NCBI GenBank assembly: GCA_026988115.1
Contig: JALSLV010000063.1
Location: 1-52,531 of the forward strand
Reading direction: 5' to 3'
Length of the DNA stretch: 52,531 nt
DNA from: Lysobacterales bacterium
GTDB lineage: Bacteria > Pseudomonadota > Gammaproteobacteria > Xanthomonadales > Marinicellaceae
The translations under genes were made by a program, and so were the position numbers. Below the pieces are notes generated by a model, which saw only the letters and a list, made by a program, of their open reading frames with translations, searched no databases and had not been told where the DNA came from. Positions 36,815 through 46,047 of this stretch are shown here, piece by piece; position 1 is the first letter of the stretch; each line of letters starts with the position of its first letter.

Positions 36815-38191
36815 ATGAAAATCAAACGCAGAACTTTTTTAAAAAATGCTTGCCTCAGTGCGATTGGTTTGCCTTTAAGTTTGTCTGCTTATGCGCGCAA
36901 CAAACAAGGAACGACTAACCTCTATGTTTCTATTATTGATGGCAATGATAATAATCCGGGAACTTTGACACAACCATTTAAAACCATTCAAAAAGCTGTA
37001 AATATTGTTCAAGCAGGACAAAACATCCTCATAAAATCTGGTGTTTATAATGAACGTATTGTATTAAATATCGCCGCAACACAACAACTACCCATTAACA
37101 TTGCACCCTTTGCTAATGATGTGGTTATTATTGATGGCACGGGAATTACGTGGTTTCCAGCAAGTTCAACCACACCATTTAATGGTTTATTTGATTTATT
37201 TAACTGTGCTTATATCACTGTTTCGGGTTTAACAATCATTCATTCCACTTATGCTGGTTTTTTTATGGAAGATTGCACTAATATCACTATCCAAAATTGC
37301 CAAACCGACGATACCGTTTCCAGTGGAATTGGCGTTTGGACCTCAAGAAACATCACCATCAATAACAACCGAGTGCATTTGGCTTGCAACGGCGGTGGAG
37401 AAGAATGCATCACCATTGCAACCAGTAGTTTTTGTGAAGTAAAAAATAACGAAGTATTAAACAATGGCAGCAATGGAATACTTGGTGGTGAAGGAATTGA
37501 TGCAAAACAAGGCTCTCACCACATCATGATTCACCACAACCACATCCATCACTTAAATTCTCGTTTGGGCATTTACGCCGATGCCTACGATACTTTTACC
37601 CATGACATTGAGATTTTCAACAACCGTGTACACGATTGCAGCGAAAGTGGTATAGCAGTGGCAAGTGAAGGCGGTGGCTTACTGCAAAACGTCAAAATTT
37701 ACAACAACATCGTTTATAACAATCTCTATGGCGGCATTGAAATTGGTGGCTGGACGACAGTTGCAGGCACAACAGTGACGCCAATTGATAACGTAACAAT
37801 CATCAACAACAGTTTGCACAACAATGGTGATGGCATTAATTTTGATAATGTCCATGCCCAAAATATTGTTGCACGCAATAACATCTGCTCTCAAAGCAAC
37901 GGATTGGAGCTAGTGGTTGGCGCAACACCTTTGGCTCAAATTACCATTGAAAACAACTTAATAGACGGTAACACACAACAAACAGGCTCATCCGCCGTTG
38001 TTGCCAGCGCTGGTTTTGTGGATGCGCTTAATCAAGACTTTCACCTACAAAGTAGCTCATCAGCTATTAATGCGGGATTGTTTAATTTAGCTCCAGTTAA
38101 AGATTACGATGGCAATATTCGTGATGCTCAACCCGATATTGGGGCTTTTGAGTTTTTAGATGTGATTTTTAAACACGGTTTTGAAATTTAG
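36815..38191 (+). CDS. Tat-exported right-handed parallel beta-helix protein
   Basis: A 458-residue protein with a twin-arginine signal (MKIKRRTFLKNACLSAIGLP). The body is a pectate-lyase-like beta-helix: GNDNNPGTLTQPFKTIQKAV at the start, then short repeats such as ITIQNCQTDD, ITINNNRVHL, CEVKNNEVLNNG, IMIHHNHIHHL, IEIFNNRVHDC, VKIYNNIVYNN and VTIINNSLHNNG. It closes with the DYDGNIRDAQPDIGAFEF box common after such helices. The last residues DVIFKHGFEI form a short motif (IFxxGFE) that recurs in the 46608-50906 protein. Likely a polysaccharide lyase, epimerase or binding protein; catalytic residues cannot be assigned. Confidence 0.82.
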   Translation: MKIKRRTFLKNACLSAIGLPLSLSAYARNKQGTTNLYVSIIDGNDNNPGTLTQPFKTIQKAVNIVQAGQNILIKSGVYNERIVLNIAATQQLPINIAPFANDVVIIDGTGITWFPASSTTPFNGLFDLFNCAYITVSGLTIIHSTYAGFFMEDCTNITIQNCQTDDTVSSGIGVWTSRNITINNNRVHLACNGGGEECITIATSSFCEVKNNEVLNNGSNGILGGEGIDAKQGSHHIMIHHNHIHHLNSRLGIYADAYDTFTHDIEIFNNRVHDCSESGIAVASEGGGLLQNVKIYNNIVYNNLYGGIEIGGWTTVAGTTVTPIDNVTIINNSLHNNGDGINFDNVHAQNIVARNNICSQSNGLELVVGATPLAQITIENNLIDGNTQQTGSSAVVASAGFVDALNQDFHLQSSSSAINAGLFNLAPVKDYDGNIRDAQPDIGAFEFLDVIFKHGFEI

Positions 38192-38229
38192 TTCAAGCCA
38201 AACCCTGCCCAATCTGATAGATTTTAGCG

Positions 38230-38235
38230 TATAAT
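38230..38235 (+). promoter_or_regulatory. Candidate -10 element of the WYL regulator gene
   Basis: A perfect TATAAT lies 27 bases before the ATG of the YafY-like gene in AGCGTATAATAAG. The -35 region is poor. Prediction by eye. Confidence 0.3.
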
Positions 38236-38261
38236 AAGTTTTTCCATCCAGTATTTATTCT

Positions 38262-38936
38262 ATGCGAAAAGCCGAAAGATTATTTCAACTCACCAATTTA
38301 ATTCGCGCCAAACAACCCATCACTGCCGATGAAATAGCGCAAGAATTGAATGTTTCGGTACGAACGATTTACCGTTATATCGATGATTTATCGGTTAGTG
38401 GTATTCCAATTTATGGCACCACGGGCATTGGCTATCAACTCGATGAAGATTTTGAGTTGCCGCCCTTAAATTTATCCGAAAAAGAGCTAGAGTCCTTGTT
38501 ATTAGGCATGAAAATGGTGACGGCATGGAGCGGAAATGAACTTTCAAGTGCGGCTAAATCACTGACTGCTAAAATACAAGCTGTATTGCCAAAAGGCATG
38601 ATTGATGATTATTCGGATGTGGTTTTTGCTCCGGACTTTGTCCACAATAAAAAACAAAAAGACTTGTGGGAAAACATTCACCATGCCATTAAAACCTTCA
38701 ACTCCATTGATATTCACTACAATTCATTGGACGAAGTGCTTAGTCAACGCATTTTATATCCATTAGGGCTAGTGTATTGGGGCAGTAAATGGACACTCGC
38801 CGCTTGGTGCACAACACGAAAAGACTTTAGAAATTTTCGCGTTGATAGAATAGTTGAAATAAACATTTTAGTCGATAAATTTACATTGACTGATAAAATT
38901 AATTTACAAGAGTTTTTAGCAGCTACAAAAAAATAA
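38262..38936 (+). CDS. YafY-type HTH/WYL transcriptional regulator
   Basis: A 224-residue DNA-binding protein. Residues about 3-57 form an HTH_11/DeoR-like winged helix (LFQLTNLIRAKQPITADEIA, LNVSVRTIYRYIDDLSVSGI). A WYL domain follows (about 125-205), with LGLVYWGSKWTLAAWC replacing the usual W-Y-L triad region and then FRNFRVDRIVEI. WYL domains often sense small ligands or nucleic acid. It stands alone between the beta-helix gene and a convergent DUF3016 gene, so its target is unknown. Confidence 0.88.
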   Translation: MRKAERLFQLTNLIRAKQPITADEIAQELNVSVRTIYRYIDDLSVSGIPIYGTTGIGYQLDEDFELPPLNLSEKELESLLLGMKMVTAWSGNELSSAAKSLTAKIQAVLPKGMIDDYSDVVFAPDFVHNKKQKDLWENIHHAIKTFNSIDIHYNSLDEVLSQRILYPLGLVYWGSKWTLAAWCTTRKDFRNFRVDRIVEINILVDKFTLTDKINLQEFLAATKK

Positions 38937-38970
38937 AATTCTCACTTTGACCCGAAGTTATAACAAAAAA

Positions 38971-39465
38971 TCAATTTATCTCTTTAGCTATATTTCTAAT
39001 CCACTTTCTCAATTGAGAAACTTCATATTTTAAACGGCTATTATCAAACTTGAGTGTATTTCTATCAAGTCTTGCCAAGTTATTATTAACAAGTTTTTCA
39101 TAACCTGATTTTATGACTTTTCCATATTTATTTTTGATTGAGTAATTGAACTCTATTACGCTTCTGTCAACATTTACTCTAACCTCTCTTATTTGTTCAA
39201 CACCATAGATTCTACCAGCCATGTCAATATCTATAAAATCAATCATTAAACTATTTTCATTGTCTATTGCTTTTTTCCATAGCTTGTTAATATTCCTATT
39301 TAAATCATTTTTTAACTCGTCCAAGTGACTACGCGATCCCAATCGTGTTTCAAAGTCTGTAAATTTTTCAGGGTTACTATAAGAAACCTGTACGAAGAGT
39401 GAATTTTTTTGAGCTGCACTTACTGATGAAATTGCCATCATGATGAGAAAATATAATTTCTTCAT
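38971..39465 (-). CDS. DUF3016 family exported protein
   Basis: A protein of about 164 residues with a signal peptide (MKKLYFLIMMAISSVSAA). The mature part fits DUF3016: VQVSYSNPEKFTD near the start, then GSRSHLDELKNDLNRNINKL, IDFIDIDMAGRIYG, a strand IEFNYSIKNKYGKVIKSG and a terminal KYEVSQLRKWIRNIAKEIN helix. Function of the family is unknown. The open frame begins three codons earlier, but ATG 39465 has GGTGA placed correctly upstream. Convergent with the WYL regulator. Confidence 0.8.
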   Translation of the reverse strand: MKKLYFLIMMAISSVSAAQKNSLFVQVSYSNPEKFTDFETRLGSRSHLDELKNDLNRNINKLWKKAIDNENSLMIDFIDIDMAGRIYGVEQIREVRVNVDRSVIEFNYSIKNKYGKVIKSGYEKLVNNNLARLDRNTLKFDNSRLKYEVSQLRKWIRNIAKEIN

Positions 39466-39610
39466 TGGTATCACCTTTTTGGTATATTTTAATTCTGAAT
39501 ATTGAGTATATCATGTTTTTATGAATATAAACTGAACATTCTAAATACTACTGACAAAACGCTGTCAGTAATCGTGTTTTAAACTAAGATTTTTTTAAAT
39601 GAGGTTTGTT

Positions 39611-39931
39611 ATGAAAACACAAAATGCCATAGTAGAGATAGCTATCTTTACCGTTAAAAGTGAATCCATCAATGAGGTGAATGAAATCCGAAAGAAAGTA
39701 AAGGTTTCGCTCAAATCTTTTAAAGGTTTTATTTCCATAAAAACCTTACTTCCTGTAAACTCAAGTCGAATTTTTGCTGATGTTGCTTTGTGGGAGACAT
39801 TGAAAGATGCCCATGCAGCGGCAAAGGCTTTCGAAGAAGGCGATGAACGATTTTTACCCTATATGCACTGCATTGAGGACATTAAGTTTATGGGCCATTT
39901 TATAGAAAACACAAATGAGGGCAACTTATGA
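39611..39931 (+). CDS. Small dimeric alpha-beta barrel (antibiotic-monooxygenase-like) protein
   Basis: A protein of about 106 residues with the ferredoxin-like pattern of the ABM/Dabb group: IVEIAIFTVKSESINEVNEI, a central FKGFISIKTLLP strand, RIFADVALWETLKDAHAAAKA and a terminal helix. Such proteins bind or oxidise small aromatic compounds, or are simple scaffolds. GAGG sits 6 bases before ATG 39611, which I prefer over the ATG at 39599. Its stop overlaps the next ATG (ATGA), so it is co-translated with the GST-like gene. Confidence 0.65.
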   Translation: MKTQNAIVEIAIFTVKSESINEVNEIRKKVKVSLKSFKGFISIKTLLPVNSSRIFADVALWETLKDAHAAAKAFEEGDERFLPYMHCIEDIKFMGHFIENTNEGNL

Positions 39932-40626
39932 TTATATTACATGGTTTTGGAGAGAATTTAGGGGTTAAAGATCCCAGTCCAATGGTGCTTAAGGTGGATG
40001 CCTATTTGCGCATGGCAGGTATTAATTTCACCAATAACAATCATCCGAGCAACTTACAAAAAGCTCCAAAAGGTAAGCTGCCTTTTATCGTTGATGACGG
40101 TAAGACTGTTGCGGATTCGCAGTTTATCTTTGAATATTTAAAAACAAATCACGTCAACCTTGATGAAAACCTTTCTAAAGAAGAAAGTGCCCAAGCTTAT
40201 TTACTCACTAAATCTTTGGATGAAAACCTTTATTTTTGCCTAGTGTATTCTCGCTGGATGTGTGAGGATACCTGGCAAATTGTGAAAAAGGCATTTTTTG
40301 GCAAACTGCCGCCCATTGTTAGAAGTATTGTACCGACCATTGTGCGAAAAAAACTCAAACGCAACCTTGAGGGGCAAGGCATTGGCAAACACAGTCATAA
40401 TGAAATTGTTCACATTACTCAACAATCTTTTAGTGCTTTATCAAATTTACTTGGCGAAAAAGACTATTTCTTTGGTCAACAGCCCTGTTCTTTTGATGCT
40501 GCGGCTTACGGTATGCTTGCTTCATTTATTGAAACAACCGTTGATGATGAATTTACTCAGATGGCTAGAAATTACCCTAACTTAGTTCAATACTGTAAAC
40601 GAATAAAGACTCATTTTTATTCTTAA
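39928..40626 (+). CDS. Metaxin/FAXC-like glutathione S-transferase family protein
   Basis: A 232-residue two-domain GST-fold protein. The N-terminal thioredoxin-like part reads DPSPMVLKVDAYLRMAGINF and KGKLPFIVDDGKTVADSQFI. The C-terminal helical domain ends in DYFFGQQPCSFDAAAYGMLASFI, FTQMARNYPNLVQYCKRI. This order matches the metaxin/FAXC branch, often without classic GST activity. It overlaps the preceding small gene by 4 bp and ends at a strong bidirectional terminator. Confidence 0.8.
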   Translation: MIILHGFGENLGVKDPSPMVLKVDAYLRMAGINFTNNNHPSNLQKAPKGKLPFIVDDGKTVADSQFIFEYLKTNHVNLDENLSKEESAQAYLLTKSLDENLYFCLVYSRWMCEDTWQIVKKAFFGKLPPIVRSIVPTIVRKKLKRNLEGQGIGKHSHNEIVHITQQSFSALSNLLGEKDYFFGQQPCSFDAAAYGMLASFIETTVDDEFTQMARNYPNLVQYCKRIKTHFYS

Positions 40627-40643
40627 CGAGTGGTTTTTCTTAT

Positions 40644-40678
40644 AAAAAAACCGCTATTGAAAATTAATAGCGGTTTTT
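40644..40678. terminator. Bidirectional terminator between GST-like gene and ssb
   Basis: AAAAAAACCGCTATT pairs with AATAGCGGTTTTT around GAAAATT, with A and T runs on the two sides, so it can stop transcription from either strand. It lies 18 bases after the GST-like stop and 22 bases after the ssb stop on the other strand. Confidence 0.85.
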
Positions 40679-40699
40679 AATGTTTCTAACTTGCTTAAT

Positions 40700-41239
40700 T
40701 TAGAACGGTATATCGTCATCAAAATCATCAAAGGCAGGTTGATTTTGCGCGGGTGCTTGTGATTGCTGTGACCCTTGAGCTTGTTGCCCTTGATTTTGTT
40801 GGTAACCACCTTGGTTTTGAGCTTGGTTTTGCTGCGGTGGGTTATTGGCACGTGGTGCAGCAGGAGCTTGTCCACCTGCATACTGCCCTTGTCCGCCACT
40901 TTGTCTTGCACCTAACATCTGCATTTCATTAGCGACTATTTCTGTGGTGTAACGATCTTGTCCGTTATTGTCTTGCCATTTACGAGTTTGAAGTTTTCCT
41001 TCAATATATACTTGCGAACCTCGCTTTAAGTATTCCCCTGCGATTTCTGCTAAACGTCCAAAAAAAACGATGCGATGCCATTCCGTTTTAACTACATCTT
41101 CGCCTGTGTTTTTATCTTTCCACTGCTCAGAAGTTGCCACTGAAATATTTGTTACAGCAGCTCCACCTGTAGTATAACGAACATCAGGATCTTGACCCAA
41201 ATTTCCTACAACGATTACTTTATTGATACCTCTTGCCAT
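40700..41239 (-). CDS. ssb: Single-stranded DNA-binding protein
   Basis: The 179-residue SSB has an N-terminal OB fold ([58 protein letters not shown]), then a Gln/Ala/Pro/Gly-rich disordered linker (about 115-168) and the conserved acidic tip [10 protein letters not shown] that recruits repair and replication partners. A promoter is proposed just upstream. Its neighbour is an MFS transporter on the same strand, the arrangement seen in many gammaproteobacteria, though uvrA is not in view. Confidence 0.97.
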   Translation of the reverse strand: MARGINKVIVVGNLGQDPDVRYTTGGAAVTNISVATSEQWKDKNTGEDVVKTEWHRIVFFGRLAEIAGEYLKRGSQVYIEGKLQTRKWQDNNGQDRYTTEIVANEMQMLGARQSGGQGQYAGGQAPAAPRANNPPQQNQAQNQGGYQQNQGQQAQGSQQSQAPAQNQPAFDDFDDDIPF

Positions 41240-41308
41240 TTTCTATCTCCTCTATAATTTACGGATTTATGTATAATTGCCTCTAAGGACAATTGCTAAG
41301 AATGTGGG

Positions 41309-41336
41309 ATTATAGCAAAAATAATTTTAAAGTAAA
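41309..41336 (-). promoter_or_regulatory. Candidate sigma-70 promoter of ssb
   Basis: On the minus strand TTTACT (41331-41336) and TATAAT (41309-41314) are 16 bases apart, with TGC before the -10 (extended -10). Transcription would begin about 60 bases upstream of the ssb ATG. No LexA-box-like CTG-N10-CAG is seen between promoter and gene. Confidence 0.55.
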
Positions 41337-41338
41337 AT

Positions 41339-42508
41339 TTATTTTTGCCTAACCAAGAAGATTGCTAGGGCGGCTAAAATAACTAAAACAGCCGTTCCAT
41401 AAAAAACTTGAGTGTAACCTGTTTTCATCATAACCCCTGCTAATGAAGAGCCCACAAATGCGCCCAAAAATTGCGAAGTGGAATACCCTCCCATGGCTGC
41501 ACCGCGGTATTTTTCGCCAGCTATACGCGACAACATCGCTGGCATTGCGGCTTCTAGAAAGTTGAAAAAAGCAAAATAAATGACTAACATGGCAGAAATC
41601 ACCAATAAACTGGAGTTAAACAAACCCATCATCACTTGCGATAACGCTAAACCAACTAAAGCAAAGGTGACAAACTGAAAATATTTTTTGCGTTTTTCAT
41701 GGATAATAATCATAGGAATAAAAAATACCATGGAGATTAACAGCACGGGCAAATACATTTTCCAATGTTGTTTGGCCGCAAAATCAAGTTGTTCGACCAA
41801 AATCAACGGCAACACGACAAATACCGCTGTCATCACTGCGTGTAAAACAAAAACCGATAAATTCAGCGAAATTAGCTGCATATCCTTTAAGGTGTGAAAC
41901 AGTTCTTTGAAGCTAAAGCCTTTTTTGATGTGTTTTTTCGGTTCTTTGACAAACACTTGCAATTGAATCAAAGCTAATGCTGCAAGTCCTGCTGTAATCC
42001 AAAACAATCCAGACATACCAAACCAGCCAAAAAGAATCGGGCCAGTGATAAATGCCAACATAAATGCCATGCCAATACTCATGCCAATGGTTGCCATCAT
42101 CTTCGTGCGTTGCTCTGGGCGAGAAACATCCGCCACCAATGCCATGCCTGTTGAAGCTATTGCGCCCATGCCTTGAATCGCACGCCCTAAGATTACGCCA
42201 TAGATTGAGGTCGATAAAGCCGCAATTACACTGCCAGCAATAAAGGTGAGTAAACCAATGGTTAATATCTTTTTTCGACCAAAGAAGTCAGATGCCAAGC
42301 CCAATGGAATCTGTAACATGGCTTGGGTTAAACCATATATACCTAACGCCAATCCAATTAGTAAAGGGGTCGAATGAGGCAATGTTTTAGCGTAAACACT
42401 AAAAACAGGCATAATAAGAAATAAACCATACATGCGTAAGGCAATCAGCAAAGCGATAGACGCTGCTGCTTTTTTCTCCGTTATATTGAGTCCACTATTT
42501 GCTGACAT
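41339..42508 (-). CDS. MFS transporter (YajR/drug:H+ antiporter type)
   Basis: A 389-residue inner-membrane protein with 12 predicted membrane helices. Family marks include LGIYGLTQAMLQIPLGLASDFFGRKK (motif A landmarks: GLASDFFGRKK), ILGRAIQGMGAIASTG and the alternation of hydrophobic segments through AGVMMKTGY at the end. It lacks the extra C-terminal domain of E. coli YajR. Substrate unknown. It sits upstream of ssb on the same strand and is divergent from ispB. Confidence 0.87.
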   Translation of the reverse strand: MSANSGLNITEKKAAASIALLIALRMYGLFLIMPVFSVYAKTLPHSTPLLIGLALGIYGLTQAMLQIPLGLASDFFGRKKILTIGLLTFIAGSVIAALSTSIYGVILGRAIQGMGAIASTGMALVADVSRPEQRTKMMATIGMSIGMAFMLAFITGPILFGWFGMSGLFWITAGLAALALIQLQVFVKEPKKHIKKGFSFKELFHTLKDMQLISLNLSVFVLHAVMTAVFVVLPLILVEQLDFAAKQHWKMYLPVLLISMVFFIPMIIIHEKRKKYFQFVTFALVGLALSQVMMGLFNSSLLVISAMLVIYFAFFNFLEAAMPAMLSRIAGEKYRGAAMGGYSTSQFLGAFVGSSLAGVMMKTGYTQVFYGTAVLVILAALAIFLVRQK

Positions 42509-42623
42509 AAGTATAATTACAAAACTAAATTAGATAAGACTAATATAGCGTTTTAAAGACAAAAACCAAGAAAAATCAACAATAAAATGTATAATAAGCT
42601 TTTTATTTTACTGCAAAAGAAAA

Positions 42624-43613
42624 TTGACATCAATAAATCCAATTCAATCAATCGATGACGTTTTAAAAGTCACGCAAGAAGACATGAACCATGTCAATCA
42701 AACCATTCGCAATTCTTTGAACTCACAGGTTGTACTCATTCGTCAAATTTCACAATACATTATTAATAGTGGAGGAAAGCGTCTGCGCCCTACTCTTGTG
42801 GTATTAATGGCACAAGCCTTTGGTTACAAAGGTAAAAACCACATACAATTGGCAGCAATTATTGAATTTATTCATACTGCAACTTTATTGCATGATGATG
42901 TTGTGGATGAATCTGATATGCGTCGTGGCAATAAAACCGCCAATGAAGTTTGGGGTAATTCTGCCAGTGTTTTGGTTGGTGATTTCCTCTATTCACGCGC
43001 TTTTCAAATGATGGTCACCATTGAAAACCTACAAGTGATGAATATCCTTGCCAATGCAACAAACACAATTTCAGAAGGCGAAGTATTGCAATTACTTAAC
43101 ATCGGTAATTTAGAAATCACTGAAGAACAGTATTACCAAGTCATCAAAAACAAAACCGCTCAATTATTTGAGGCTGGTTGTGAACTCAGTGCATTAATTA
43201 GCGATGCAAACGAACAAACCATCAAAAAGATGGCGGCATTTGGTGAAAATTTAGGCATGGCATTTCAGATTGCTGATGATATGTTGGATTATGCCATAGA
43301 CAATGACGAATTGGATAAAAATATTGGAGATGATTTGGCTGAAGGTAAGCTGACTTTACCCTTAATTTATTTGCTTGAAAATGGCAACGATGGTGATAAA
43401 AAAGTCATCGCTCAAGCCATCAAATCACAATCCACAAAACACCTCAAAACCATTCAACAACGTATTAACGAAACACCTGCCTTGAAATACACACAAGAAA
43501 AAGCCAATGCTTTTGCTCTTGTAGCTAAACAACAATTGGTCGATTTACCCGAAACTGATGCCAAAAATGCCTTATTGTTTTTGTGCGACTTTGCTTGCCA
43601 TCGCAACAACTAA
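42624..43613 (+). CDS. ispB: Octaprenyl diphosphate synthase-type polyprenyl synthetase
   Basis: Extends farnesyl diphosphate with IPP units to make the ubiquinone side chain. The 329-residue protein has GGKRLRPTLVVL, the first Asp-rich motif LLHDDVVDESDMRRG, and the second MAFQIADDMLDYAID followed by GKLTLPLIYLL. Chain length cannot be read directly, so IspB is by homology. The start at 42624 is TTG with only a weak ribosome binding site; the N-terminus it gives (IDDVLKVTQEDMNHVNQTI) matches the family. It does not adjoin rplU-rpmA as in E. coli. Confidence 0.92.
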   Translation: MTSINPIQSIDDVLKVTQEDMNHVNQTIRNSLNSQVVLIRQISQYIINSGGKRLRPTLVVLMAQAFGYKGKNHIQLAAIIEFIHTATLLHDDVVDESDMRRGNKTANEVWGNSASVLVGDFLYSRAFQMMVTIENLQVMNILANATNTISEGEVLQLLNIGNLEITEEQYYQVIKNKTAQLFEAGCELSALISDANEQTIKKMAAFGENLGMAFQIADDMLDYAIDNDELDKNIGDDLAEGKLTLPLIYLLENGNDGDKKVIAQAIKSQSTKHLKTIQQRINETPALKYTQEKANAFALVAKQQLVDLPETDAKNALLFLCDFACHRNN

Positions 43614-43626
43614 AGCCAATGAACAA

Positions 43627-45873
43627 TTAGTTAACTTCTTGCTGTAATTGTTCCAATAAAATTTCATTTTCTGATTTCCAGGCTTCGTGAAAAACAAGTT
43701 TGGCTTGATTAAGCAAATTTAACGCTTCAACTTTTCGCCCAAGCTTATTCAGTGCTAGGGCTTTTAACTCCAAATAAGGGTTGGCATCGGGGTGGTATTG
43801 CTCCAATGCCTCCAAAACATCCAAGGCTTTTTGCGCATCTGTTTTGGTGTAAATTTCTGCCAATTGATTTTGTGCATCCACAAAAATTTTTATGTCATTA
43901 TTGGCTTTGGCTTGTTCGGATATTTTAGAGATAATGGCTATGGCTTTGTCGTCTTCACCTGATTGCTTATAGAAGCGTGCCAAATAAAAATCCATATAGA
44001 CTTGATAACGTTCAAACCCCATGTCTTTTATTAGATTCGTGCGACTATCCCATTCGGCTTTAAATCCAGATAAATCTTTTTTTGCCAGTCTGAGCTCAAA
44101 TTCTAAAAAAGCATTGTCCAGTTGCATGCCTAAGTTTTTACTGCTTTGTGCGATTTTTAAATGTTTATCAATTTGACTGCGTGCATTTTCAAATTTGAAA
44201 AAGTTCATTAAAATGATGCTATCGTAATGCAGAAAATTGAGCAATAAAGCATCATTTTTTAGTTCCTTAGCGATATTTCCCAAGTTGTCATTAATTTCTT
44301 TGGCTTGAGTAAAATGCCCTGTTTGAATGAGAAAAGCGGCTAATGTGCCGAGACCTTGGGCTACTTTTCCTTTATCATCTTCCATTTCCATGAGTTCAAT
44401 GGCCTGTTTTTTTAATGTCAGTCCTTTTTCCCATTGGTTACCTACCAATAAAATTTTTGCCATTTCATCCAGGCAAAGAATTTGCAATGTGTAATCGCTG
44501 GCTTCTTGCGCGTATGCCAATGACTTTTCAAAATAACTAAAAGTTTCTTCGTCGTTGGATTGGTTTTGTAGCACCATTCCTTGTCCGTACAAGCTTTGAG
44601 CATAGGTTTTTGGATTAAAATCGGCACTGATATTTTTAATGGCTTGTTGATAAAACTTCATCGCCTGTTGGATTTCACCTAATGCAAAGTAGGCATCGGC
44701 AATACGTAACTTAATTTTTGCTTTTTTAACTTCTCCAATGTGGAGATGAGTAGACTGATACTTTTTTAAGTCGGCAATTAAGTCTTCATAGTGGTGTTGT
44801 TGAAACAAAACATCCGCTAGTGCTAACTCAATGTCACTGCTGTGTTCAGCATAAAAATCCGTTGCTTTTAGGGTTTGCAGTTGGGCTATACTTTGATTAT
44901 AGTCTTTTAGTTGTGCATATACTTTAGCCAATTGAAATTGTGCCTGAAAGTTTGTTGCATCATTAGCGATTACTCTTTTAAGCCGTATTTGTGCTTGTTT
45001 AAAATTCTTTTTCTTAACATAAGCCATGGCTTGAATAAAATCATCATCAACTCTTGTGGTTTTATTTTTTTGAGTTCCGCCTTGATAGCGGCTAATGAAG
45101 TCAATTTGACCTTGCATTAAATCAGCCAAACTCGTGCCTTTGATAATAGCCGTATCCAGCGACTTATTGCCTTGAGTTAAATTGATAGTTGCTTGGTAAA
45201 TTTCACCATTTTTTTTCACTCTTGACTGCAAAACCACCAGTTTCTTATCCAGTCGCCAATATTTTTCAATCACCTCTCGACTACTTTGACTCTGATTCCC
45301 AAAAAGCACTTGACCTTCGGAATCAAAACCATTTAACACCGATTGCATCACCTGTGCCATGCCTTGTTTTTCACTTTCTTTTACCATTAAATTATTATAA
45401 TCAGTTGGCAATACCAATACATGGTCAATAATTGCAGCTTCCAACTCAGGCTTTGGGTTTTGTTTTTGTTCACTGACAAAGTAAACTGACACAAAAATCA
45501 CAAGTATAAAAGCCACTGTAACAATCATACGAGACATGCCAAAAGGTTTTTTATTGCTTGTGAATTTTTGCTGCTGAATTTGGGCTTCAAAACTGATACC
45601 ATGCCCAAAGTGAGTGACAATAATTTGAGGACTCGCCGAATCCTCTTCCACACAGTTTCGCAGGGCTGAAATAAATTTATTGATGGTATTATCGGTGACA
45701 ATTCGTCCCCACACTTCTTGCATCAACGTTTCTTTATCAATCACTTGTTTGGGATGTGCAAGAAAATAATCGAACAACTTCTTTTGAAGCTTGGTTAATT
45801 TATACTCTTTATGCTGTCTTGAGATAATTCCAGTGGTTTCATCGTAGCTAAAAGTTTCAAATTGAAAGGGCAT
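43627..45873 (-). CDS. Membrane-anchored winged-helix/TPR regulator (CadC-like)
   Basis: A 748-residue protein. An OmpR/PhoB-type winged helix occupies about 1-100 (LTKLQKKLFDYFLAHPKQVI, LMQEVWGRIVTDNTINKFIS). A single membrane segment follows at about 120-140 (MIVTVAFILVIFVSVYFV). The periplasmic part has a TolB-N-like region and a long array of TPR repeats (about 265-740; for example FQAQFQLAKVYAQLKDYNQ, AKIKLRIADAYFALGEIQQA). This is the ToxR/CadC plan without a kinase. It is divergent from the surface-protein operon at 46048 and is a candidate regulator of it. AAAATTCACTA is repeated in tandem in the shared spacer (about 45950-45975) and may be an operator. Confidence 0.85.
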   Translation of the reverse strand: MPFQFETFSYDETTGIISRQHKEYKLTKLQKKLFDYFLAHPKQVIDKETLMQEVWGRIVTDNTINKFISALRNCVEEDSASPQIIVTHFGHGISFEAQIQQQKFTSNKKPFGMSRMIVTVAFILVIFVSVYFVSEQKQNPKPELEAAIIDHVLVLPTDYNNLMVKESEKQGMAQVMQSVLNGFDSEGQVLFGNQSQSSREVIEKYWRLDKKLVVLQSRVKKNGEIYQATINLTQGNKSLDTAIIKGTSLADLMQGQIDFISRYQGGTQKNKTTRVDDDFIQAMAYVKKKNFKQAQIRLKRVIANDATNFQAQFQLAKVYAQLKDYNQSIAQLQTLKATDFYAEHSSDIELALADVLFQQHHYEDLIADLKKYQSTHLHIGEVKKAKIKLRIADAYFALGEIQQAMKFYQQAIKNISADFNPKTYAQSLYGQGMVLQNQSNDEETFSYFEKSLAYAQEASDYTLQILCLDEMAKILLVGNQWEKGLTLKKQAIELMEMEDDKGKVAQGLGTLAAFLIQTGHFTQAKEINDNLGNIAKELKNDALLLNFLHYDSIILMNFFKFENARSQIDKHLKIAQSSKNLGMQLDNAFLEFELRLAKKDLSGFKAEWDSRTNLIKDMGFERYQVYMDFYLARFYKQSGEDDKAIAIISKISEQAKANNDIKIFVDAQNQLAEIYTKTDAQKALDVLEALEQYHPDANPYLELKALALNKLGRKVEALNLLNQAKLVFHEAWKSENEILLEQLQQEVN

Positions 45874-46047
45874 AAAATTATTATGAATAGTTTTGTTTCA
45901 GTTCTGAGTTAATTTTAAGTTAATGACTTTTAATAAGCTAGTTTTAAGCAAAATTCACTAAAAATTCACTAAATTTTCTGATATGAAATTTATCACTTTA
46001 CTAAAATAAAGGTCTCTCTTAATGGTATCTTCACAATTGGTGTGTTC

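Noticed and set aside
41240-41338. LexA box upstream of ssb
   Set aside because: No CTG-N10-CAG palindrome is present between the proposed promoter and the gene.
46010-46020. AAAGGTCTCTC resembling the MITE end, upstream of the DUF3592 operon
   Set aside because: Only about 11 bases match, with no partner inverted repeat and no target duplication.
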